Part shown: positions 9,539 through 18,309 of the stretch, piece by piece
Position numbering within the stretch: position 1 is the first letter of the stretch
Layout of the letters: each line of letters opens with the position of its first letter
DNA from: Acidobacteriota bacterium
GTDB taxonomy: Bacteria; Actinomycetota; Acidimicrobiia; Acidimicrobiales; RAAP-2
DNA length: 64,000 nucleotides
Direction: 5' to 3'
Assembly: GCA_018971185.1 (NCBI GenBank)
Contig: JAGXBH010000006.1
Span: 1-64,000, forward strand
Translations under genes and position numbers: made by a program
Notes under the pieces: generated by a model
The model's input: the letters and a program-made list of their open reading frames with translations, nothing else
What the model was told of the DNA's origin: nothing
The model's database searches: none

Positions 9539-9567
9539 TCGATAGCACTCGAATACATTGAAGTCAA
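9539..9567 (-). promoter_or_regulatory. Candidate sigma70-type promoter TTGACT-17-TATCGA for the SepX-like gene
   Basis: Minus strand TTGACT tcaatgtattcgagtgc TATCGA, then 12 nt to the GTG at 9526. Confidence 0.5.
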
Positions 9568-9609
9568 ATGTACTTGTGATTCCCTTGAAATTGGTGGATG
9601 TCGCGGTGA

Positions 9610-10281
9610 CTAGGCCTCGTGAAGTCCGCACTCCTCCTTGTCCGCCCCGGCCCAGCGACCCGAGCGCCGGTCGCCGTCGACGAGCGGCTTGACGGTGACG
9701 GGGGCGCAACCGATGGAGGCGTACCCCTGGGACCACAGCGGGTGTTCGGGCAACTCGTGCGAACCGAGGTAGTAGGCCACGTCGTCATCGCTCCACGTCG
9801 CGAGGGGGTTGACCTTCACCAGTCCGAACTTCTCGTCCCAGTGGACGATCCTCATCGAGGAACGCGTCGGCGCGTCACTGCGCTTGAGGGAGGTGATCCA
9901 CGCCGCCTTACCCGCCACCGCCCGCGCGAGGGGCGCCACCTTGCGCAGCTCGCAACACCTCTGCGTGCCGCAGGGCCACGGGTCGGCGTCGGCGCCCGGT
10001 AGCGTCCGCGTGACGTTGAGGCCCCACTCGTCCTCGAGGCGCTGCGCGAAGGCCATCGTCTCGGGGAAATGACCCCGCGTGTCGAGGAAGATCACCTCCG
10101 TTCGCGGGGCGACCCGCCTGATCATGTCCAGCAGTGCGACGTCCTCGAAGGAACACGCGAAGGCGACGTCATCGCCGAAGCGATCGAAGGTCCACGCCAG
10201 GATCTCGGCGGGCGCGGCGTGGGCGAATCGAGCATCGGCCACCGAGAGTTCGTCGAGTAGTTCGGGCGTCGAAATGGGCAT
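9610..10281 (-). CDS. cysH: Phosphoadenylyl/adenylyl-sulfate reductase
   Basis: ACSFEDVALLDMI, PCGTQRCCELRKVAPL, SIGCAPVT...EECGLHE: the Cys pattern of assimilatory APS reductases. Confidence 0.93.
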   Translation of the reverse strand: MPISTPELLDELSVADARFAHAAPAEILAWTFDRFGDDVAFACSFEDVALLDMIRRVAPRTEVIFLDTRGHFPETMAFAQRLEDEWGLNVTRTLPGADADPWPCGTQRCCELRKVAPLARAVAGKAAWITSLKRSDAPTRSSMRIVHWDEKFGLVKVNPLATWSDDDVAYYLGSHELPEHPLWSQGYASIGCAPVTVKPLVDGDRRSGRWAGADKEECGLHEA

Positions 10282-10307
10282 AAAGTCAGTTCCTTCAAAA
10301 GCCTAAT

Positions 10308-10332
10308 ATTCTCTAGTGGTTTAGTAGAGTAT
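10308..10332. promoter_or_regulatory. Candidate Rrf2/IscR-type operator ATTCTCTAGTGGTTTAGTAGAGTAT
   Basis: Interrupted inverted repeat in the cysH/cysD divergent region; by hand 20 of 25 positions agree with the IscR type 1 consensus ATASYYGACTRWWWYAGTCRRSTAT. Confidence 0.55.
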
Positions 10333-10342
10333 GCTTCATACT
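10328..10342. promoter_or_regulatory. Inverted repeat AGTATG-CTT-CATACT
   Basis: Perfect 6-bp arms with a 3-nt spacer, overlapping the first ATG of the cysD ORF. Confidence 0.6.
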
Positions 10343-10351
10343 ACCCCCACT

Positions 10352-11275
10352 ATGACGACTCTCACCCCCCAGGCACTGACAATGACCGACCACCTCGACC
10401 TGCTCGAATCCCACGCCATCTTCATCCTGCGCGAGGTCGTCGCCGAATGCGAACGGCCCGTACTGCTGTTCTCGGGCGGCAAGGACTCGGCGGTGTTGCT
10501 GCACCTGGCCGCCAAGGCGTTCGCCCCCCAATCCCTCCCCTTCCCCGTCCTTCACATCGACACCGGCCAGAACTTCCCCGAGGTCATCGAATTTCGCGAC
10601 GACGCCGTCGAACGCCACGGCGCGCGCCTCCTCGTCGCCTCGGTCCAAGACTCCATCGACCAGGGCAAGGTGGCCGATCCCGGTCCGATGGGACCACGGA
10701 ACCGTCTGCAGACCGTGACGCTGCTCGACGCCATCACCGAACACGGTTTCGACGCCGCGTTCGGGGGAGCGCGCCGCGACGAGGACAAGGCCCGCGCCAA
10801 GGAGAGGATCCTGTCGTTCCGCGACGCCTTCGGACAATGGGACCCCCGTCAGCAGCGCCCCGAACTCTGGCAGCTCTACCAGGGAAAGGTCAACGCCGGG
10901 GAGCACCTGCGCGCGTTCCCGCTGTCGGACTGGACCGAGCTCGATATCTGGCAGTACATCGAGCGTGAGGAGATGGCGCTGCCACGGATCTACTTCGCCC
11001 ACGAGCGCGACGTGGTTCGACGCGACGGCATGTACCTGGCGGTGGGGCCCCACGTCACGCCCCGCGCGGACGAGACGGTGGAGCGACTCGTCGTGCGCTT
11101 CCGCACGGTGGGTGACGCCAACCTCACGGGCGCCGTTCTCTCCGACGCGTCGACGTTGGCCGCGATCGTCGACGAGATCTCGCGGGCGAACGTCTCGGAG
11201 CGCGGCGCGACCCGCGGGGACGACAAGTTCAGCGAGACGGCCATGGAGGACCGCAAGCGCGAGGGGTACTTCTAG
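10352..11275 (+). CDS. cysD: Sulfate adenylyltransferase subunit 2
   Basis: HLDLLESHAIFILREV, LLFSGGKDSAVLLHLA, FGGARRDEDKARAKERI. ORF opens at 10331; the start at 10352 or 10382 is preferred because 10331 lies inside a palindrome. Confidence 0.93.
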   Translation: MTTLTPQALTMTDHLDLLESHAIFILREVVAECERPVLLFSGGKDSAVLLHLAAKAFAPQSLPFPVLHIDTGQNFPEVIEFRDDAVERHGARLLVASVQDSIDQGKVADPGPMGPRNRLQTVTLLDAITEHGFDAAFGGARRDEDKARAKERILSFRDAFGQWDPRQQRPELWQLYQGKVNAGEHLRAFPLSDWTELDIWQYIEREEMALPRIYFAHERDVVRRDGMYLAVGPHVTPRADETVERLVVRFRTVGDANLTGAVLSDASTLAAIVDEISRANVSERGATRGDDKFSETAMEDRKREGYF

Positions 11276-12532
11276 ATGAAGCTCGCCACCAAGGACCTCT
11301 TGCGCCTCGCCACGGTCGGCTCCGTGGACGACGGCAAGTCGACGTTGATCGGCCGACTACTCGTGGACACCCGTCAACTCTTCGACGACCAGCTCGACGC
11401 CGTGCAGGCCGCGTCGGAGAGGCGAGGCGTGGGCGACCTCGATCTCAGTTTCGTCACCGATGGTCTTCGCGCGGAGCGCGAGCAGGGCATCACCATCGAC
11501 GTGGCCTACCGATACGCCTCGACCCCCACGCGCAAGTTCATCATCGCCGACTGCCCGGGACACGTCCAGTACACGCGCAACATGGCGACCGGCGCCTCCA
11601 CCGCCGACGTCGCCCTCGTCGTGCTCAACGTCGCGCACGGACTCAAGGAGCAGACGCGGCGCCACCTGTGCATCGCCGCCCTCTTGGGCGTGCGGACCAT
11701 CATCGTCGCGGTCAACAAGATGGATGAGGTCCACTGGTCCGAATCCGCCTACGTCGGCGTCGTCGACGAGGTCACGACGTTGGCCCACGACCTCGGATTC
11801 GAATCGGTGACGACGATCCCGGTGTCGGCGCTGTGGGGAGAGAACGTGGTCGAGCGGTCGTCGCACCTCGACTGGTACGACGGACCCACGGTGCTCCAGG
11901 CCCTGGAGGCGTGCCAAGCGGGTTCGTGGACGCACACGCGCTCGGGGGCCCGGCTGCCCGTGCAGTGGGTCCTTCGCCAGAACGGTGGCGGGCGGACCTA
12001 TGCGGGAATGCTCAACGGCGCCCCGCTCCACGAGGGCGACGTGGTCACCCTCCTACCCGCCAACGTCGAGACGACCATCTCCTCGATCACCTCGGGCTCG
12101 GGGGCCCGGACCGCGGCCACCGCGGGCCTCTCGATCGACGTCGGCCTCGCGCACGAGACCGACGCGGGTCGCGGTGACCTACTGGCCACCGCCCCGCTCC
12201 CCCAGGTCACCAAGGAGTTCACCGCGACGGTCTGCTGGTTCGGCGAGCAGCCCTGGCGAGCGAACCAGCGACTTCGCCTCAAGCACACGACGAAGGTCAC
12301 GCCGGTTCGCCTACGCGAGCTCACCGGCGTCGTCGACATCGAGACCCTGAGCGTGCGTTCGAGCGACGAACTGGCGACCAACGACATCGGACTAGCCACG
12401 TTGCAGACCGCCGACTGGATCGCGGTCGACGACTACCGTGACAACCGGGTAACCGGGAGCTTCGTGATCATCGACGAAGCGACCAACGCGACCGTGGCCG
12501 CCGGCATGGTGGGTCGCGCGTCGTTCCTCTGA
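11276..12532 (+). CDS. cysN: Sulfate adenylyltransferase subunit 1 (GTPase)
   Basis: ATVGSVDDGKSTLIGRLL, ITIDVAYRY, DCPGHVQYTRNM, VNKMD; no C-terminal APS kinase domain. Confidence 0.93.
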   Translation: MKLATKDLLRLATVGSVDDGKSTLIGRLLVDTRQLFDDQLDAVQAASERRGVGDLDLSFVTDGLRAEREQGITIDVAYRYASTPTRKFIIADCPGHVQYTRNMATGASTADVALVVLNVAHGLKEQTRRHLCIAALLGVRTIIVAVNKMDEVHWSESAYVGVVDEVTTLAHDLGFESVTTIPVSALWGENVVERSSHLDWYDGPTVLQALEACQAGSWTHTRSGARLPVQWVLRQNGGGRTYAGMLNGAPLHEGDVVTLLPANVETTISSITSGSGARTAATAGLSIDVGLAHETDAGRGDLLATAPLPQVTKEFTATVCWFGEQPWRANQRLRLKHTTKVTPVRLRELTGVVDIETLSVRSSDELATNDIGLATLQTADWIAVDDYRDNRVTGSFVIIDEATNATVAAGMVGRASFL

Positions 12533-12540
12533 TCGACCTC

Positions 12541-13410
12541 TCAGTCGCGCGCGAACACTCCGAGGACGTCGCGCTGCACGTGATGGAAGTGAACGATCCA
12601 CTGGGGACGGAGTTCGACGATCTCGGCGCGTAGCGCGCGACGAACCTCGAGGTCCGCGTCGGGCTCGAGCCCGAGTGAGTCCAGGAACCTCACGGCCACC
12701 GATCGGTCCTGGACCAGACCGAGGATCGTCTGGATCGACTCCAGGGACTCGGCGACCACTCGGGCGCGCTCCCCGGCGTAGAGGGTCGCGACCTCGAAGT
12801 TGTATCGGCACTTCTTGGAGGCGATGCGCACCCGGTGGAGGGCCTCGTCGCTGCGGTGATCATGGGGGTTACCGATCGTGGCGAGGTAGGTGCCCACGGC
12901 GTCCCAGAGGGAGGGCAAGAACAGCTCCGCGGCGCCGGTGTCACCCGCGTCGCCCATCTCCGGATGGCGACTCAGACGGGTGAGTCGCTTCACCAGGCGC
13001 GCGTAGCGTCGCGACGCCAAGAGCTCGGCGACGTCGCGACGCGACATCGCGCGTCGTTCGTCCAGTACCGCGGTCACCGCGGTGTGCAGGGTGCTTCGCG
13101 GCGACAGGTGTTCCTCGAAGAGCTCCGCGAGGACGTCGAGGTCCCGTAGTCGCCCGAGCGTGCTCCCCATCCACCTGAGCTCCTCGCCCAGATCGCGCCA
13201 CGGCTCGCGCGGCAGGACGTCGCGCATGGCTCGCAGCTCCGAACGCATGCGGCGCGCGCTCACGCGCAGCTGGTGCACCCCCTCGGTGTCGGCCCCCTCG
13301 CGGGCCAACGGCTCGTTGTCGGCGATCGACCTGACCTCGCGACGCAGGAAGTGAGCGACGACGTCACGGCCGCTCGGCCCCTCGGGATCACGCTCGGACA
13401 CGTCCTTCAC
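12541..13410 (-). CDS. CHAD domain-containing protein
   Basis: VHQLRVSARRMRSELRAM, LGRLRDLDVLAELF, HRVRIASKKCRYNFEV: conserved His/Arg/Lys helices of CHAD. Confidence 0.88.
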   Translation of the reverse strand: MKDVSERDPEGPSGRDVVAHFLRREVRSIADNEPLAREGADTEGVHQLRVSARRMRSELRAMRDVLPREPWRDLGEELRWMGSTLGRLRDLDVLAELFEEHLSPRSTLHTAVTAVLDERRAMSRRDVAELLASRRYARLVKRLTRLSRHPEMGDAGDTGAAELFLPSLWDAVGTYLATIGNPHDHRSDEALHRVRIASKKCRYNFEVATLYAGERARVVAESLESIQTILGLVQDRSVAVRFLDSLGLEPDADLEVRRALRAEIVELRPQWIVHFHHVQRDVLGVFARD

Positions 13411-13446
13411 CCCCGTGCGTTCGTCGGTCGCGACGAGAGGCCCGGC

Positions 13447-13755
13447 TCACCCCTCATGGACCTGATCCCCCCGTGGATCGGTGCCGGGACCGTACCCGGC
13501 GTCGCGCAACACGTGGCGCAGGTCCACGACCTGTTGGACGTCGATGTCCTTGTGACGGGGCCGTTCGAGGTAGCGCACCTCTCGGCCGACACGGATCTCG
13601 ACCCTCCCGTGCTTGTGCTCCACCACGGTGCCCACCGCCTCGAGCAACGAGATGACGTCGGGCCACTCGATGTTGTGACTCGTCGGGTGTTGGAAGATCC
13701 GCGCCAGCGTGTCGCGGTGATGGTTGTTCAGGTCCTGGGGTCCCGGCATCGCCAT
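13447..13755 (-). CDS. Small conserved hypothetical (HicA-like family)
   Basis: NNHHRDTLARIFQHPTSHNIEWPDVISLLEAVGTV...RHKDIDVQQVVDLRHVLRDAGY resembles small actinobacterial proteins annotated as HicA-like. Confidence 0.6.
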   Translation of the reverse strand: MAMPGPQDLNNHHRDTLARIFQHPTSHNIEWPDVISLLEAVGTVVEHKHGRVEIRVGREVRYLERPRHKDIDVQQVVDLRHVLRDAGYGPGTDPRGDQVHEG

Positions 13756-13900
13756 AAAACCTCCTCGTCATGGAACCTAGTGCGCGGCGCGGCGACCCGC
13801 ACGAAGCGGCGCCGAGTGGGTCGAGGTGGGGACGAGGTGAGGACGGGGTCACGACCGGCGAGGCCGATCGTCACGATCGGGGCACCCGCGGTCGAGGGTC

Positions 13901-14353
13901 CTAGAATTGCACCAACATGGCGATGAGTGCCACGGCGATGATCGCCAAGAGCGTGTCCATCGACCGGACCAGTTGGCGTCCGCGCTCCACGCTCGCGTGG
14001 CCGTCGTGGGCGATGACCTCGGTCATCGTTCGTTCCAGCGGCAGGGTGCGCGCCTCCAGATGTCCGGCCGCCGCCAGGTAACAAAGGATCCCCACGCCGA
14101 TCCACGGTTGCGAGAGCGACACCGAGTGGTCCCCGATGATCGACATCGTCAGCCCCGTGATCACCAGCAGGTGCAGGACGCGCGCGGCCCAATTGCGGCG
14201 GTCGGGGAACTTGCGCCTCTGCTCGTCATCGCTCGCGCCTCGCACGATGGCGTTGGCCGAGACCCTCATCACCACGAACACCGCGACGACCGCGAGCGCA
14301 CTCAGGATATGGACCAGGAAGACGAGATCGTAGGGGACGCTCTGAGCAATCAT
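13901..14353 (-). CDS. Small multi-pass membrane protein (possibly DUF2269-like)
   Basis: Several hydrophobic segments (LVFLVHILSALAVVAVFVV, VLHLLVITGLTMSII, TLLAIIAVALIAMLV). Confidence 0.5.
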   Translation of the reverse strand: MIAQSVPYDLVFLVHILSALAVVAVFVVMRVSANAIVRGASDDEQRRKFPDRRNWAARVLHLLVITGLTMSIIGDHSVSLSQPWIGVGILCYLAAAGHLEARTLPLERTMTEVIAHDGHASVERGRQLVRSMDTLLAIIAVALIAMLVQF

Positions 14354-15309
14354 CCTTCAAACAGTAATGCCCGAGCCGCCCGATACGGGTCGGTGCGACC
14401 CGCCACCAGTTCGTCGAGCTGTTCCTCGTAGCGCTGAGCGCTTTCGCCCGTGCGAACGCGTTCGCTCAGTAGGGCGCTCAACACCCGGTCGAGCTCGTGA
14501 GCGGCGCGGCGCCGGCGCCGTTCGTCGCCGCCCTCCTCGAGGAGAAAGTCGTGATGACGACCGAGGGCCGACCATAGTTCGTCGACCCCGGTGCCGTCGC
14601 TGGCCACGGTGTCCACGATGGGCGGGCGCCACGGACCCGCGGGCCCCATGTCCATCATGCGTTCAAGGTCGCGACGCGTCTGCGTCGCACCCGCGCGATC
14701 GGCCTTGTTGATGACGAAGACGTCGGCGACCTCGAGGATCCCCGCCTTCTCGGCCTGCACCGCGTCCCCCCACCCGGGGGTCAGGACGACCACCGTCGTG
14801 TCGGCCGTGGACGCCACATCGACCTCCATCTGTCCGACCCCGACCGTCTCGACGATCACCAACTCGAATCCCACCGCGCCCAGGACGCGGACCGCGTCGG
14901 GCACCGCCATCGACAGTCCACCCAGGTGGCCGCGCGTCGCCAGGGAGCGGATGTACACCCGCTCGTCCGTCGCGTGGCCCTGCATTCGATACCGATCGCC
15001 GAGCAGCGCACCACCGGTGAAGGGCGAGCTCGGATCCACGCACACGACGGCGACGTGGGTGAAGACCGGGCGTCGCGCGAAGCTCTCGCGCAGCGCGACG
15101 GTGATGAGACGATCGGTGAGGGTGGACTTGCCCGCGCCGGGGGCCCCGGTGAGACCGACGACGTAGGGGGCGTGCGACGAGTAGACCAGGGAGGCCGTCT
15201 CCTGGTGTCGGTCGCCCGCGCCCTCGACGTAGGTGATCAATCGCGCCAGCGCCGCCCGCGAGCCGTCGCGGGCCCGCTCGAGCAACTGCTCGGGCGTGCC
15301 GGTGATCAC
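14350..15309 (-). CDS. meaB: Methylmalonyl-CoA mutase-associated GTPase MeaB (ArgK family)
   Basis: VVGLTGAPGAGKSTLTDRLI, VDPSSPFTGGALLGDRYRM, VETVGVGQMEVDVA, NKADR; GTG start at 15309 favoured over the ORF start. Confidence 0.92.
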   Translation of the reverse strand: MITGTPEQLLERARDGSRAALARLITYVEGAGDRHQETASLVYSSHAPYVVGLTGAPGAGKSTLTDRLITVALRESFARRPVFTHVAVVCVDPSSPFTGGALLGDRYRMQGHATDERVYIRSLATRGHLGGLSMAVPDAVRVLGAVGFELVIVETVGVGQMEVDVASTADTTVVVLTPGWGDAVQAEKAGILEVADVFVINKADRAGATQTRRDLERMMDMGPAGPWRPPIVDTVASDGTGVDELWSALGRHHDFLLEEGGDERRRRRAAHELDRVLSALLSERVRTGESAQRYEEQLDELVAGRTDPYRAARALLFEG

Positions 15310-15340
15310 GGTGACCTCGAGTCGGCGCACGTGGTGCGGG

Positions 15341-16606
15341 TCACGGCACCCACGCGACGTCAGCACCCAGGCTCCTCAGGCGCCCGGGCAGGTCGTCGTA
15401 GCCCCGCGCGACGTGCTCCATCCCGTGCACGGTCGTCGAGCCCTCCGCGACCAGTCCGGCGAGGACCAGGGCCGCGGCGGCGCGGATGTCACTGCCGTGC
15501 ACCACGGTCCCCGTCAGGTGGTCGACACCACGGATCATCGCGTGATGACCCTCCGTGGTGATGCGCGCACCGAGTCGCACCAGCTCGTCGACGTAGCGGA
15601 AGCGGCCGACGAAGAGGTTCTCGGTCACCACCGAGACCCCCTCGGCCACGCTGAGCATCGTCGTGATCAAGGGCTTGTAGTCGGTGGCGACCCCCGGATA
15701 GGGCAACGTGGCGACGTCGCACGCTCGCAGGCGAGTGGGGCCCTTCACGCTCACGCCGTCACCCGAGAGGTCGACGACCCCGCCCATGGCCTCGATCTTG
15801 CGCAACAGCATCACCATGTGGTCGGCCCGCGCGTCGACCACGCGCACGTCGCCTCCGGTGATCAGTGACGAGGCGAGATACGTCGCACTGACGACGCGAT
15901 CGGTGACCACCTCGTGGTTCGCGGGCGAGAGCTCCGCGACGCCGGTGATGGTGAGCCGCGACGTGCCCAGGCCCTCGATGCGCGCACCCATCGCGACGAG
16001 CTGGCGCCCGAGGTCCTCGACCTCGGGTTCACGCGCCGCGTTCTCGATGACCGAACGGCCATCGGCGAGGACGCACGCCATCAACAGGTTGTCCGTCGCG
16101 GTGTGACTGGGATACTCGAGGGTGATGTGCGTGGCGCGCAGGCGACCACCCGAGGTGGCGCGGATCGAGGTGCGGTCGTTGTGGAACACCGCTCCCATCG
16201 CGCCCAGACCGTCGGTGTGGAAGTTGATGGGTCGATGACCGAAGTCGTCCCCGCCGGGCAGTGCCATCGACGCCTCGCCGCAGCGCGCCAGGAGGGGACC
16301 CAGGATGACGATCGACGCTCGCATCGCCTCGAAGAGGTGCGCCGGTGCCTCGGTGCTGAGGTCGTGCACGGACGGCACGCTGATGACCAGCTCGTGCGCG
16401 ATCGAGCGGTCCACGCGACACCCCAGGGCCACGAGCAGGTCGCTCATGATGGCCACGTCGGTGATCTCGGGCACGTTCGTCAATCGATGCGTCCCACTGG
16501 CCAGCAGACACGCGGCCATCTGCTTGAGCACCGCGTTCTTGGCGCCGTGGGCCCGGACGTCGCCCACGAGCGGGCCCCGTGGCTGGACAACGAGAGAACT
16601 CACCAC
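15341..16606 (-). CDS. murA: UDP-N-acetylglucosamine 1-carboxyvinyltransferase
   Basis: GAKNAVLKQMAACLLASG, ALGCRVD, ARCGEASMALPGGDDFGHRPINFH, ATDYKPLITTMLS. Confidence 0.9.
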   Translation of the reverse strand: MVSSLVVQPRGPLVGDVRAHGAKNAVLKQMAACLLASGTHRLTNVPEITDVAIMSDLLVALGCRVDRSIAHELVISVPSVHDLSTEAPAHLFEAMRASIVILGPLLARCGEASMALPGGDDFGHRPINFHTDGLGAMGAVFHNDRTSIRATSGGRLRATHITLEYPSHTATDNLLMACVLADGRSVIENAAREPEVEDLGRQLVAMGARIEGLGTSRLTITGVAELSPANHEVVTDRVVSATYLASSLITGGDVRVVDARADHMVMLLRKIEAMGGVVDLSGDGVSVKGPTRLRACDVATLPYPGVATDYKPLITTMLSVAEGVSVVTENLFVGRFRYVDELVRLGARITTEGHHAMIRGVDHLTGTVVHGSDIRAAAALVLAGLVAEGSTTVHGMEHVARGYDDLPGRLRSLGADVAWVP

Positions 16607-16674
16607 ACCAGTATGGCCTCAGCGCGCACCTCGTCGGCGTGGACCGCTACGACCCGAGGAAGTACGCTGGCGAT

Positions 16675-17661
16675 GTGCTGCGACCCACTCGACCCGACCG
16701 CAACCTCGCCCTAGAGATGATTCGGGTCACCGAGGCCGCGGCCGTCTCCGCGGCGCGATGGTCGGGGCGTGGGGACAAGAACGCCGCGGACGGCGCCGCC
16801 GTCGACGCGATGCGCTTCGTACTCGGAGCGGTGCAGATGGACGGCGTCGTGGTCATCGGTGAGGGCGAGAAGGACGAGGCGCCGATGCTCTACAACGGCG
16901 AGCGCATCGGCGACGGCCACCCCCCCGAGGTCGATATCGCGGTCGATCCCGTCGACGGGACGTCGCTCACCGCCAAGGGTCGAAACGGCGCCCTCTCGGT
17001 CATCGCCCTCGCACCTCGCGGCACCATGTTCAACCCGGGACCCTGCTTCTACATGATGAAGATCGCGGTCGGACCCCGCGGGCGCGGCGCGGTCGACGTG
17101 AACGCCTCGGCCACTGACAACCTCAAGGAGTTGGCCAAGCGACTGAAGAAGCCGATCCAGGAGCTCGGCGTGGTGGTGCTGGACCGACCGCGTCACGATG
17201 ACCTGGTCCTCGAGATCCGCGAGACGGGCGCGCGGGTCCTCTCGATCTCCGACGGTGACGTCGCGGGCGCCATCGCCACCGGTTGGCCCAACTCGGGCGC
17301 CGACATCCTCATCGGCATCGGGGGCACCCCCGAAGGGGTGATCGCGGCGGCGGCCCTCAAGGGATTGGGCGGCGAGATCCAGGGGGTCCTGCACGCGCGT
17401 AACGACGAGGAACGCCGGGCCGCCGAGGCGCTGGGCTACGACTTCACCCGCGTCCTCACCACCGAGGACCTCGTGGCGTCCGACAACTGCTTCTTCTCCG
17501 CCACGGCGATCACCGATGGCGATTTCCTGCGCGGCGTGCGATTCACGGAATTCGGCGCCACCACCCAATCCCTGGTGGTGCGAAGCCGCTCGGGCACGGT
17601 GCGCACCATCGAGACGTTCCACCGCCACGACAAGCTCCAAGAGTTCACCACGAGCCTCTAA
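16675..17661 (+). CDS. glpX: Fructose-1,6-bisphosphatase class II
   Basis: RPDRNLALEMIRVTEAAAVSAARW, GEGEKDEAPMLYNGE, AVDPVDGTSLTAKG, GIGGTPEGVIAAAAL. Confidence 0.94.
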   Translation: MLRPTRPDRNLALEMIRVTEAAAVSAARWSGRGDKNAADGAAVDAMRFVLGAVQMDGVVVIGEGEKDEAPMLYNGERIGDGHPPEVDIAVDPVDGTSLTAKGRNGALSVIALAPRGTMFNPGPCFYMMKIAVGPRGRGAVDVNASATDNLKELAKRLKKPIQELGVVVLDRPRHDDLVLEIRETGARVLSISDGDVAGAIATGWPNSGADILIGIGGTPEGVIAAAALKGLGGEIQGVLHARNDEERRAAEALGYDFTRVLTTEDLVASDNCFFSATAITDGDFLRGVRFTEFGATTQSLVVRSRSGTVRTIETFHRHDKLQEFTTSL

Positions 17662-17753
17662 CCGGCCGATGCCCCTTCGAGCGCGAGACCGAGAAGTGGG
17701 GCGTGTGGACGGCGCACCACGCTCGCCTCGAGCGCAACGGCTAGCGTTCTGAC

Positions 17754-18218
17754 GTGAACTCTCGAACCTCACCCGAGCCTGCGACGCCCTCCCTCGATCG
17801 AATCGTCCAGGGCCTCCTCGCCACGCTCGAGTACGCCATCATCGTCAGCCTGCTGATCGTCGCCGCCGCGGTGCTGGGTCGCACCGTCTACACGTTCTTC
17901 CAGCAATGGAGCAGCTTCCCCGAGACGGTGGTGGCGGCGATCGACGGCGTACTGGTCGTGGTGATCCTGCTCGACATCGCCCACACGGTGCTGGCGCACC
18001 TACGCAGCTCCAGCTTCCCGGTCCGGCCCTTCCTGGTCATCGGCATCCTGGCGGGCGTCCGCGACATCCTGAGCGCGTCGGCGCGTCTCACCTTCGGTAG
18101 CACCCTGCAGGGGGTCAACTTCGACCACGCCCTGATCTCGCTGGCCCTGGGTGTCGGCGTCGTCGTGATGCTCTCGGCGTCGCTGCTCCTGATGCGCTTC
18201 AGTCAGAGGAGGCCGTAG
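17754..18218 (+). CDS. PsiE-like small membrane protein
   Basis: Four predicted TM helices with LEYAIIVSLLIVAAAVLGRTVYTFF, DGVLVVVILLDIAHTV, VGILAGVRDILSASA, typical of the PsiE fold. Confidence 0.6.
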   Translation: MNSRTSPEPATPSLDRIVQGLLATLEYAIIVSLLIVAAAVLGRTVYTFFQQWSSFPETVVAAIDGVLVVVILLDIAHTVLAHLRSSSFPVRPFLVIGILAGVRDILSASARLTFGSTLQGVNFDHALISLALGVGVVVMLSASLLLMRFSQRRP

Positions 18219-18238
18219 GCGCCGCAGGGTCCGTAGCC

Positions 18239-18256
18239 TCGTGAACAATCTCACGA
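18239..18256. promoter_or_regulatory. Candidate Crp/Fnr- or Rex-type operator TCGTGA-N6-TCACGA
   Basis: Perfect 6-bp inverted repeat with a 6-nt spacer, 53 bp upstream of the CBS-domain gene. Confidence 0.5.
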
Positions 18257-18309
18257 ACGCGGGGGCGAAATCCATTGCCGGGGGGAGGCCCGCCCCCTAG
18301 AGTCCCCTC

